A DNA stretch of 64,000 nucleotides, from NCBI GenBank assembly GCA_024196135.1, contig JAMQCK010000084.1:19573-83572 (forward strand). The letters run 5' to 3'. Below, in pieces: positions 12,428 through 23,010 of the stretch (positions are counted from its first letter, which is position 1; each line of letters begins with the position of its first letter). The stretch comes from Pleurotus ostreatus/Saccharomyces cerevisiae fusant. Lineage: Eukaryota > Opisthokonta. The notes under the pieces are model-generated. The model made no database searches, was not told the origin of the DNA, and worked only from the letters and a program-made list of their open reading frames with translations. The translations under genes were made by a program, and so were the position numbers.

Positions 12428-13144
12428 GTCCCTCGCTGTTCCAGGCAATTCTCTCTTCGGCATAGGTGACGTGTTTCTCTCGGTTGTAACTAACCGAGGA
12501 TGGGCCCAGCGTCCGCCGCGCGTCGCAGGTGTTCATACCATAGACAGCAAGCTTGCGTGGGTGGCATAGGGTCCGTCCAGAGCATGCTAGCCGTCGGCGA
12601 GGTCGTATGAGCAACATCAATATCGCGAGAGGTTCGACATCGAGCGAGGGTAGGTGCCTTCGGTAGTCGTACCGACGCATTTGAACCGTGTATGCTGAGC
12701 TACAGAGTTCGGCAGGACAGAGCTTTATCGCAGCAAGAGATGCCCAGAAGGAAAAGAGGGACAGATTTCACGCCATGTCTGCTTCGAATTCGTCGGTCGG
12801 AGACCAGGTCAAGGCAAGTGTTTGATCGCGTTTCCTACCAGGGCAAATGAACGGTATTCGAATTTGCCATAAAAGGAGATCATTAATCATTGCCCGGGCG
12901 CGTCGGTTCTATCATCTATGTAAGCATCGTGAGTAGCTACTAGTGTACATTCCTATATTGCGAGGTGAGTACCGCCATCATGTCCATAAGGTCCCAAGGT
13001 GTACGTGAACTGTAAGTATCAACAAAGTGTATGTCAGCCGGGCATTTAACCCCAAATGGTTCCGTATCAAGTCAATTCAGTGCGCTCCTAAGTACTCAGC
13101 GTCCAATCGTCCGTGGCTTCCCTGCCGATCCCCCACCCCCCACC
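12428..13144. other. Intergenic, no gene seen
   Basis: Lies upstream of the dehydrogenase and downstream of the LanC-like gene. A 218-codon open frame on the minus strand (12680-12024) mostly overlaps the dehydrogenase out of frame and shows no domain. Confidence 0.45.
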
Positions 13145-14859
13145 TTAGAGCATCAAATCATCATATCCAGGCATCCCCCAGCACCCCTCCTCCGCCCCGC
13201 ACCCCCTCAAAGCCGCCAGCACTGCCGCCCACGCGCAGCACATGCCCGCTAGCCCTTCGTACAAGCTATGCGGCCGATCTGGCACGAACATCTTTGCGAA
13301 GACTTCCGGCGAGAGCACCAGGTGCGCGAGATGAACAGCCCGGTAGAGAGCTTTGCGCCCCTTCGCCTCCAGGTCGTCCAACTCCCCAATGATGGGCGTC
13401 GGGAGCGGCGAAGAGAGGAGGGCGGGGTGGTCGGCAAGAGTAGCGAGCGGCGTGGGGAGGGGAGTGTGCGTAGCGGCGGCGAAGGTGGCGGTGGGCGGCG
13501 TGGTAGGCGAGGTCCGTGGGGTTGGTGAGGCACTGCCGTCGCTCAAGTCACCACTGTCAACGCGAGTGTGGCTGGCGTAGGCTGGGGTCTTGCCCTTCGT
13601 CCACGCCGGTGGAGGGTGAAGATACAGTCTTGCGCAGGTCAAGAGCGCGAAGACAGACCCTGCGACGCCGTGACATGCTCCTAAACCCTTCCTCAGCAAC
13701 CCGTGGCGATAGATCAGCGACGTTGCCTTGTCTATCGCATGCGTGAGCTCCGGCAGTATGTGAGTGTACCGACTCGCGGATGGATGGCGCAGAGCGCGGC
13801 AGAGCAGCATCAAAATGCCCGGTGCGCCGTGACACCACTGAATGAGCTCGTTCTTATCGAAGGCGGCATCGACGGTAGGTGCCTTGGTCCGCCAGTTGCC
13901 GTCTTTGTCTTGTAGGCGGAGCAACCAGGCAATGGTCGCCCATACGTCGGCGCAGGCATCGGGCGAAAGCAGGTGCGGTGGACACTGGAGAAGCATATGA
14001 AGAATGCCGGCTGTGGAGTTGCATGAGTGAATGGGCGAAGGCATAACACGGACACTCACCCACGCCGTGCGCGCCACCGAGATAGCGCTTCCCGCACCAC
14101 GACCACATCAATGGTGGGGCGGCGGCGGACGAGACCTCGGCCGCATACGTCTTCGCGCCGTACCGCCCGTGCGCAAGGATGGAGTCCATGATCCGCTCGA
14201 GCGTGCTGTCCGCGGTGACCTGCGCGTCGTGCACCGCACGCGAGACCGGGGTCGCCGACGCGTTCTCGAAGAGCAATCGTAGGCGTATCAGCGCGTAGAG
14301 CAGCCCCGCGCGCCCGTAGAGCACTTCGCAGCCGTCATCGTCCGCGATAGACGACTCCACGAGAACGTCATGGACGGCGCCGCGGATAAGGTCGAGCGCC
14401 GCGCGCCAGGGGAGGCTTTCGTCGTGGGCGTGCTCGACGATGAGGGTGGCGAGGCCGATGGGTGTCTCTAAGAAGGAACAGCGCGAGGGGGAGGTGGGCT
14501 TGGTGAGTGCAGTTGGGAATAGCTTGAGTGCGGAAGCCAGATAGGCATCGTTGAAAGACAAGAGGTCCTCATGCGTATGCCCGAGCTTGAGCTCGCGGGG
14601 CAGTGCGCGGAGGTGCATGTTCATGAGTATAGTACCTTGAGCGACTGTCGTCAATGACGTGCGGGGGATGGTGAGCATACGGATCCTGACCTGCGATACC
14701 AACGTACACTCCCGGGCTCTGCTTCACCTTCGGGTCCGGCGTATTCCTCAGAACCCGATCGACGCTCGCGATAAACGTCGTCCGTATGTCGCGCTCGACA
14801 AGGGGCAGGTCTTGCGACGCCGGCGTCTGCTGCGAGTGGCTGATGTAGCGCTTGGGCAT
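13145..14859 (-). CDS. LanC-like protein (LANCL family)
   Basis: Eukaryotic LanC-like proteins are soluble, zinc-binding alpha-toroid proteins; mammalian members add glutathione to dehydroamino acids in damaged proteins. Three exons give about 535 residues: exon 1 from ATG 14859 (MPKRYISHSQQ) ends at VGIAG; exon 2 runs from GTILMNMHLR to YLGGAHGVG; exon 3 runs from AGILHMLLQ to the stop at 13145. The zinc ligands and family motifs are present: GGAHGVG, WCHGAPG (about 13820) and ACHGVAG (about 13670). An insertion of about 70 residues rich in S, T and P separates the last CHG motif from the final helices, ending LYEGLAGMCCAWAAVL. There is no lantibiotic-type precursor or LanB/M partner nearby, so a bacteriocin role is not suggested. 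Confidence 0.9.
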
Positions 14860-16057
14860 GGTGGAGGGGAGATGAAGAACGTTCGGGAAGAGAAGCTGAA
14901 CGACTGCTCGGCGTGTTCATGGTGAATTCAATCAACTTGATCCTATACAGACAACGGGGGCAGTGTGCGGCCGGCCAGTGGTGCCCATGAGATCATCGGA
15001 ACGGAGCTTTATCGACTTGTCTCTCGACTCGGAACGGCTGGAGCACTGCCATCGCCGCAATTGTCTCGGTGATCTGGCCCGTGGTGCGGTTTGCAATTTC
15101 CCCGCTAGCTCGTTGGCCACGTGGGAAACTATAAAGGACTTCGAGTTCAAAGCTGGGCCATCCATCAAGCTGATTCGCTGCATCGTAGCCGTCGCAGGAC
15201 TTTATTGCAATGGTGGTGGGAAGGGTCATGAGGGGGAGGAAGAAAAGGAGCTTGTCGGACCAAAGCGGAAATCACAATTTTGGCCACGCGACGGTCACGT
15301 GTCAAGCGTCCGAGTGATTACGTGGACCTACACGCGCCTACACCGTCACCAATGCTAATGTTCTCGATGGTCAAGGCAGACGACCAAAGTATCTCAAGGA
15401 GAGAAAGGGAACACGAGCGCTACATCTACCACGACCGTACAAAACTGGGTTCAGCTGTATCCCGCTATCTCGATGGCGGCGAAAAGCTAAAGAGGCAGCG
15501 AAGCGAGCGGCATCGACTACAGCAAGCGCGGTGCTATTGACAAGTTTTGCGTCTATTTTCCATACCAAACGCAAGTTCATCTCAACACATTCATCATGAT
15601 CATCTAGCAAGTCATCTACTGTACAAGAGCAAGGGCAACATATACATCCTCCATCCATCTACTATCCAAGACGATCGTCCAAAAACTGAAATTCGGCGCG
15701 ATGCTACGGGGAACTACTGGCGATGCTCCATGGGACTGCTGGCGATGCACCAAGGAACTACTGGCGATACTCCACGGGACTACTCGCGATGCTCGAAGGA
15801 GCAACGCACGACACGATGGCTAGAGGGAACTACTCATAGATACTAAGCACTCGATGTGTAGGAGGCGGGACTAGGCTATGCGAGGGGAGAGAAGAAAGAC
15901 GTGCGATATAGAGAAAGAGATGACGGTAGTGTTGAGGAAGAAGAGAGAAAGAGGTTGACGAAGCAGAGTATGAGTACAGGTAGCTTGGTTAGGATTGCTT
16001 GCATAAATAGGTCACTTTACACAGGTCGAAGAGACCTTACGCATCGGACAGGCCCCC
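14860..16057. other. Intergenic with CACGTG sites and a minisatellite
   Basis: No gene is supported. CACGTG occurs at 15118-15123 (about 260 bp before the LanC-like start) and again near 15297. A five-unit 22-bp tandem repeat is listed separately. Confidence 0.5.
15699..15808 (+). repeat. Degenerate 22-bp minisatellite, five units
   Basis: The core CGATGC (CGATAC or CGAT in later units) recurs at 15699, 15721, 15743, 15765 and 15787, an exact 22-bp register, each followed by a variant of GGAACTACTGG. Units differ by substitutions only. Confidence 0.85.
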
Positions 16058-18723
16058 TACGGCGCCAACCCCTGCCTCACATCCACAGAGCGGCCCCGCG
16101 CCTGCGGTATCGCCGCCCGCCCCCGACGGTGCGAGCGCGAGATCACGGCGACGATGACCGATATATCTGCAATCAGATGTCAGCACAATGCTTGAACCTT
16201 CGAAGAAAAGCTACGACCACTCACCATCCCTCTTCCCCAACCCACCCGCAAACGGCTTCCGCTGCTCCCTCGCCCTCCTCGAAAACGGCGTCTCCATCTC
16301 CTCCTTCTTCTCGCGCGCTTCCCCTTCACCCCCAATCACATGCAACCCCCGGCCGCCCGCGCGCATCTCACTGACACGCCGCGCCCTCTGACACAGCGCC
16401 TCGCTCAGCATGCCCGCGAGCGTGCGGCGGCGAAGGTTGGAGGCGTCGCGCGATGACGACGAGTCCCGCGAGAGTGGGTTGGAAGAGTCCCTAGACGCGC
16501 CTGTCGAGAGATCGGACTCCCCACCCTTCACAAAAGCCCTCCACCGCGCGACCTCCTCCAGCACGTCCTCGTCCCACAGATTATCACTGAGGCCATCACT
16601 GGCCAGGATCAGGATATCGTCCTCCTGAACGGGGACCTCGAAGACCTGCGCGGGCGTGGGCGGCGCGTCGGTTTCAGAGGCGGACTTGGATGAGGGGGTC
16701 GAGGTTGCAGACGACGCGGAGGCAGCCTTGACTGGAGGCGAGGGTTTGGGGGATGAGGCGGTAGATGAGGATGCGGCCTTAGCCGACGAGGACGCGGAAG
16801 CGGCAGCTTGAGCCGGGTCTGTCGGAATAGCAACGAGCTCAGAATGCTGAGGGCGGAGCTGGACTGGAGTGTTGTACTACGAGAAGAATCAGCATTTGCG
16901 TGATAGGATATGGATGAGTACAGCTCACATTCCACCACATCTCCTCCGTCCGCCACACGATCTCGTCCTCCCGAATCAGCATCCCCATGCAGTCACCCAC
17001 ATGCGCAATCTTCACCGTCGCGACAGGCTCACGGCCCACGGTCGAACTTGACGCTGAACTTGGGGTAGAATGAAGTGAACCCTCAACGTCGTCGGAGACG
17101 GAAGTCCACGCCGGCAAATGATCAAGCACCGACGTGCTCTGCCGCCTATCGCGTGCCTCAGCCACGTCCGCCGTCTTCGACAGCTCGCGCATGACCGAGG
17201 GCGAACGCGCCCGACTGGCATCGCGAGAGGGCGCCGCCGATGGCGCACGAGACGACCATCCTGCCGCAGATGAAGGTGAGGGCGGCGACGGCGGCGCAGG
17301 CAGCTGCTCCAGCACCGCGATCAACGCCGTCGATGAGCCCGATAGCAGTGGAATCCTTTCCGGCTCCTTAGCAGCCTCCTGTGGCTGCTCCGCCGCCGCA
17401 GAAACACCTGCTTCCGGTCTTGGTGATACGGCAGAAGGAGGTAACGTGACAACATGCTCCCTCAGCGTGTTATCATACGCCCTCTGCAGAATCTGCAGCA
17501 CATCCAGCGCATCCTCCAGCTCCTCGTCATACTCGGAGCCCTCCGAATCCGACAGCGCCTCGTTATCGTCGCGCTCGGGATCCCGATAGGAATCGTCCAC
17601 GCGGATATCGGGCGCGGTAGCAGCCGCCGATTCGCCGCCGTCCACCTCGAAGCGGAGGGGCGATGGTGTGTGCGCGTGCGTGTCCTTCCAGGGCCAGGAA
17701 TATGGTGACGTCGCGCGTGAGAGCAGGGGCGTGGGTTTAGGATGTGACGGTTCCGGGGCGATGACTGAAGGGGAGCGCGACGACTTGTCGGCCACGTCCG
17801 CGTCCTCGGTGCGCCCGGCGAGTGTATGCGCGATCTCGTCGGAGCAGAAGTGCATCAAGCGGCGGGAGAATAAGGCACTCGGCGTTGGCGAGGACGGCGG
17901 TAGGGGTGGCAGGTCTGAGAGATAGATGATCAGCGTGTCGCTCGCATGTATGCCACCCAAATATACGCGCACCTTTCACCCGAGCCCACCCGCCGACACC
18001 GTCAGCAACTCCCATTGCGTTGTCGCGAAGGAAGTATGCGTCCTCGCCGACCTGCACAGACAAGTCTGTATACGGCTCCCCGCTGGGTCGGAGGTAGCCG
18101 TCGCGGGGACTGCTCGATCCACAACGTCGTTTGGGCATGCCGTATGCCGCAAGATCGAAATGATACTTGTGACCCTTTCGCCTTCGTCTCCGCCCCGTTA
18201 CGAACTCGGCCTCATCCGGATGTCCGCCTTGTAATGAGCAGGATGTTGGGTCATAGGAGGCCGCATAGGAGCCACTGAGCGTGTTCGCAGTCGGAAGTAG
18301 CGTATGTGTGCCGTGCTGATTGTGCGGTGACGTTAGAGCCAAGGAGTACGGCGCGTGCTGGTGAGACGCCTGCGACGATTGCGTCGACTGTGACGACTGG
18401 CCGTGCGAGGAGTGCGAGGTCTGCGACTCGCCCTTCAGCCGGCTCGTCGAGATGCGAGGCGCGGGCGGAGGGGGTGAGTCGAAGAAGGAGGAGCCGTTGG
18501 TGTAGGCGCCGCCTCCGCCGGATCCGCCTGCGCCGTTGCTACTGCTGGGAGGATAAGGAGCGTAGTACCCCGGGGGAAAGCCAGAGGGGTATGGGGTATG
18601 GCCCGCCGACGTATAGAGCGAGTTTGAGCGGACCCGGGAGCGGGGGGTAAGGGCCGCGCTGCAGAGCTTTTGGAACGATCTCATGCCAGCGGGCACGGCT
18701 GGACGCGGGGCGCCGCCGCTCAT
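16058..18723 (-). CDS. PTC7-type PP2C protein phosphatase with large insertion
   Basis: A PPM/PP2C Ser/Thr phosphatase of the PTC7 (PPTC7) branch, metal-dependent and mitochondrial in yeast. Start ATG 18723 gives MSGGAPRPAVPAGMRSFQ, a basic N terminus that could serve mitochondrial import, then about 150 residues rich in S, P and G. Catalytic motifs in order: VGEDAYFLRDNAMGVADGVG (about 18000-18060), HVGDCMGML (about 17000), ILASDGLSDNLWDEDV (about 16600) and DDISVIVAVIS in the last exon before the stop at 16058. Between the second and third metal motifs lies about 260 residues of acidic and S/P-rich sequence absent from yeast PTC7. Introns fall near 17975-17916, around 16925-16875 and around 16225-16165. 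Length is about 790 residues, more than twice PTC7. Confidence 0.88.
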
Positions 18724-20344
18724 CGTGAGGGGAGGGGACTATGGTGGCTTCAGGTCTTCTATTTCTTCGTCGGCGTCGAGCACGACGGCGGCCACGGCCC
18801 AATGGTGGGAGTTGGATTCAAGCAACGATCATAGCAAATCGGTATTTGCTTGCGCCGGTTTGTTCCGCCACTCCGCGCCGATGCCGAGCGGCAAGACCGG
18901 AGCCCCGCATTTTCGTCACTCTTCGTTCTCAGGCTCCGTCACTCATCCCGGTCTCTCGAAGGACTTCGCAGCAGCTGCTTTTGGTCTCCATCTGGGCGAG
19001 GAAGCAAGGGAGGAGCAACTACTATCTCACAATCGCTCGCGACAAGCGAACGACAGCCAACAATATTCTGCTCTTTGCCAAGTTCAACGGGAGCATTCCT
19101 CGTCACTGATCGATACCCTCCTCGTCCTCCTCCTGTCATCCCCGCTCCTCCTCCACGACAAATCTCAGGACAGCGCTCGATGACTCACGACTCTCTTGTA
19201 GTCACTTGCGGACTGAACTCAGAACCCCGTCTTCCTGCCATTGGCCTCCTTCGACGACTTGTGACTTCTGTCAGACACTCGCGCTGTTGGCGACGTTCCT
19301 GCCAGGTGTAACCCCGATCCCCCGATTGGCTCGTGTGACTGCCTCCTCTATATTGTCTGTATACAGCGCCGAGGCATTTATGCAGTCGCAGTGGGCGCTA
19401 AAGAGAGCCAGAGCGGTCTCGTCTGAGGCCTCGTACCCGTTTAGGGACTCGTGACAATCGTCTACTCAATCTAACATTTGGTTGGGATCACATCTTACCT
19501 CTCAACCAACCACATCACACCGCGTATCTGCTCTGCTGGCTCAGGTGTCTCGTCTGTACCATATCTTTGCACTCTCAGAGCGCTTTCGGTCGACCCAGAG
19601 TACGCCGAATGTCAGCACCTGAATACCCAGAAAGTCGGTGGCGCCTTCCTTCGCAAGCTTTCTCGCTACGACGTGCTTTCAGCGACCTCGCTTCCGGCTC
19701 CTAGCGATGAACGTACACCTTCGTCAACAGTGTTCCGTCAAATCCGAATGCGAAGTCTATACCCTATCGATAAGGCTGAAGGAGCCTACGAAGTTACGTC
19801 TCACTCGGCTGCGGCACTAATGGCTCTCCGCTCAGCTGAACGGTTCCCCGCACGTCACCCCATTGTACTTCCTCGCGTTCCGTCGCTCTACTATTTCATG
19901 TTGCCTCGACGTACCTCATCTTGCGCTTAGTGTAAATTCCTCGTACGGCTCACTGTGTGCTGAAGCCGTCGTATATACGCCCTCTGCAACTATTGTACTG
20001 AGGGATATTTCCGGCCTTGGGTCACGCGGCGTGTTCTCGCTGGCAAAATATGATATGACCTTCTTGAGGAACGGTGTCTCGCGCGGAGAGGGGCAGTTCT
20101 TGCTCATCGACAGGTCAGAGCTGGTCGACATCGTAGTCCCGTGTACAATGTCCACATCTGGATACACGAAGCATGTCCGCGAACTGTGGTAGCTTGAAGA
20201 GAGACTGGTCGTATATGGATGTAGAAGTCGCGGAAGCGCTGGCGTTGAGAGGGCGCAAAAGAACTGAACACGAGCGCGCCAGAGGCTAGGCGAGTCCTAC
20301 GAGTAGCTGCGGCAGAACAATCGCTTACTCTCCACCCTACCACC
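18724..20344. other. Gene-poor interval, no gene seen
   Basis: Open frames are short, overlap in several frames and carry no recognisable motif. It may include the PP2C promoter next to 18724. Confidence 0.45.
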
Positions 20345-21133
20345 ACCACCGCGCCTTCACGGCACTCACCTCACGCCTGCTCGTCCAGCGCACGATGCAG
20401 GATGCGGAGGAGCGGAGGAAGACGAGGAATCGTTTGGTTAGTGGGGTGAATAGGTGAGCGAGTGGCCGCCTGAGTCGGGAAGCTTTTTCGTGCGATTCCT
20501 CTTCACCTCCCGAGTTGGGCCTGGCTGCCTTGAACGCTGTCCCTCAGGCTACCTTCCGAGTCGGGCGTGGTTGTGAAAGGGTGGTTGAGGATGAGGGAGA
20601 CTGACCTAAGTTGCGGAGCACACAGCGCCAGCCATCGCCTTGAAAAGAGAGTACAGGATGCACGAGATCGCGCGTAATTGTGGCCGAGATGAGAGTGGCT
20701 CATGAGAGAGAACATAACGCTCACACGAACACAGGAGTGACGAAATCTGCACGTACAACCGAATCCAGTCGCGGATTACGGACCACAGGATCGGAATGAG
20801 TAGTCTCGTTGACCAGCCTCCATACTGGGCGTGAATCGGGAGCCGGCGATGGATGTGCGTAGAGGGTTTCTTTGCTTGCTTCTCCCTCCATTCGCATGTC
20901 TTTGCGATGCACCTCTTGCTGGAATTGAACGAGGGAGATAGAGCGGAGCGAGAATATGTAAAGGAAAAGAGAGAGGCCGGAGGAGAGAGGAGAGATGAGA
21001 AGCGAGGGAGAAGCCGACGCCAACCCTCCAGGGCCACGGTCTCAAGATGCCCATGTGCACGCTGGCGGCGGACCACGAAGAGAGGCTGTTGTAGAAGATG
21101 GACGAGAAGGGTGTTGTAGGTGTGGTAGCATAG
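20345..21133 (+). pseudogene. Unprocessed pseudogene of the mitochondrial peptide chain release factor, 3' end only
   Basis: This stretch is a decayed copy of the last three exons and the two introns between them of the release-factor gene at 40103-42699, in the opposite orientation. Matching blocks are the exon beginning GCCTTCACGG at about 20352 and ending GTGGGGTGAATAG before a GTGAGC donor (20453); the exon encoding [12 protein letters not shown] (about 20772); and the last exon encoding [10 protein letters not shown] (about 21050). Intron sequence is also shared (GAGTCGGGCGTG near 20550, GAGGGTTTCTTT near 20862), so copying was at the DNA level. The copy is broken: a frame-disrupting change follows HRIGMS, and an in-frame TAG follows EERLL. 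Exons carrying the GGQ motif are missing. Confidence 0.85.
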
Positions 21134-23010
21134 CGAACGTCGCAAGATATAGGTCTCGTACGCGCAATCGAGATGGACCAAAGACCGCCAAAGTGCGTTG
21201 TACATGTCCAGCGACCCATCCTCCCGTAGCAAGAACGCGGCGATTCGACGATGTTCACCCTCGCAGTGAGGATTTGGAGAATGCTCTACCATACCGCCGA
21301 GGGGGAGCGTCGAGAGATGCCACAAAGGTATTCGAACGAAGTCTGCTGTTGATGCGTGCAATTTACTGTACGAGTACACCGCTGGCTACAGTAAAACGTT
21401 CGCAGTCCAGCATGGGTGCAAGAGCGAGGTTGAGGAGATTTGCAGCCCGCGTGGAAGTTGATGGGATGCTCGTACATTTTGAGGCGGGAAAGCATGACCG
21501 AGCGTTTCGATCTGAATACTGTAATGGTGGAGTAAGCTCGATAAGCACGACGGCCACTTCAAGGATCGCGACACGGAAGAACGGCTGTCGCATGAAACAA
21601 AGGCAGGACTTCGCCACGGCCCGCTCTATATGCCCACATCTGAGATTTTTGTGCCGAGTAGAAGTTCACTTTTTGGGGGGGAAGAGTCAACTATAATCAT
21701 TCGATCCGATCTGAGGGACCGGGGCTGGCGTGCCGCGCAGAAGGCCCGCTGCAACGGAGACCAGTGAGCTGTGGCCTTCAACCTCTGCATAGGATAGGGC
21801 CATCGCCGAATCGTCTAGTCCGTTGGCTACGGTCAAACGGCCAAAGGAGAACGAGAAGAATTAAGAGACTGTGAGAAGCCGTATGTCCAATATGTGTCAC
21901 AACGTGACATTCGGCGTTAGCCGTGTCGCCCCATGCCGCCCATGACCTGGCTGAATCAAGGGAAGGTCCTACCTTACTAGGCCGTTGCTATAAGCGCACT
22001 GACTGTGAAAGACTACACATCTGGGCGTATACAGCTTAAAAGAAGGACGCAGGGTATCTTCAGCACTCCTGGGCACGTGACATGTTCAACTCGACGAATT
22101 TAATTGTTGTACTGACCTTGCAGTGAAAGCCGTCGCCAACGCAAATGGATAATTCGAGTACTCCAGATCTGATTCTACTCTCCAGAGGACCCTCCAATAG
22201 TCGAGCATCAGTCCCGCAGATTGGCCACCTCTTTATGGCCGTCAACCCTGAGCGCGAGCTAGCGAACCCAAATGTAGAACAAGGGACCAAAGTCTCTTTC
22301 CCCGAGAAGATAGTTTGGAGGCCTTTGAGAGCACCTAGCGCGGTGATCATCGTGAGCTGGACGGGGCTAGAGAGTAGCTTGGTGCTGGGAATCGCTGGAG
22401 CTAGTCATGCGAGACGAATGATTTGCGCAGGCATTCCGAAGCCTCCGCGAACATCAGAACTTCCGCCAACTTCCGGCGCTTGTCGGGGGTTGCACTGCCT
22501 TTCCAATGAGCCGTCTGCGTGGCGAGAGGCTGCCGACGCGAGGCCGAGGGCAAAGATAGATCAGGTTGGTAAATTTAGTCCGGGCTGAGAGACGCGTTGT
22601 CACGCGTGCTCGCGTATCCCTGCGTATCTCCAAGAAGGACAAAGCGCAAAGGGGGGGGATTGGAGAAGGTACACATGTTAGACGCGCCTAGACGAGCCTG
22701 GAACTATTGCAGGAGGTTGTAAATATGTAGAAAGATCGTTGCATCTTGACGGTGTGACAGATGTGCGGAGCAGCGTGACGCGGGGTGTTGCCAATTACAG
22801 CCAAATAGCGTGACCGCTGTCACAGAGGTCAGGGTCGTCAAGCGTTTCCTTCGTTTCGTTGTACCACCGTCCCCGTTTTCCCTGCGCCTCTCCCCTGCCG
22901 GCGGCGCCGTCCTCGACGAGCTCTTTTCTGCGACCAGGTCCCTCGTTATATTCACATCTACTGTCTTATTCCCATTTCCTCCGGCAACAAGTAACACGAC
23001 ACCAAACTCC
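21134..23010. other. Gene-poor interval, no gene seen
   Basis: No open frame shows a recognisable domain. A longer minus-strand frame (21379-20606) overlaps the pseudogene antisense; its upstream third, in this interval, is unexplained but has no start context or motif I can support. Confidence 0.45.

Noticed and set aside
12024..12680. 218-codon minus-strand frame
   Set aside because: Overlaps the dehydrogenase first exon out of frame and extends into its promoter and TATA box.
20606..21379. 257-codon minus-strand frame
   Set aside because: Most of it is antisense to the release-factor pseudogene; the same kind of antisense frame appears opposite the intact gene at 40043-40444.
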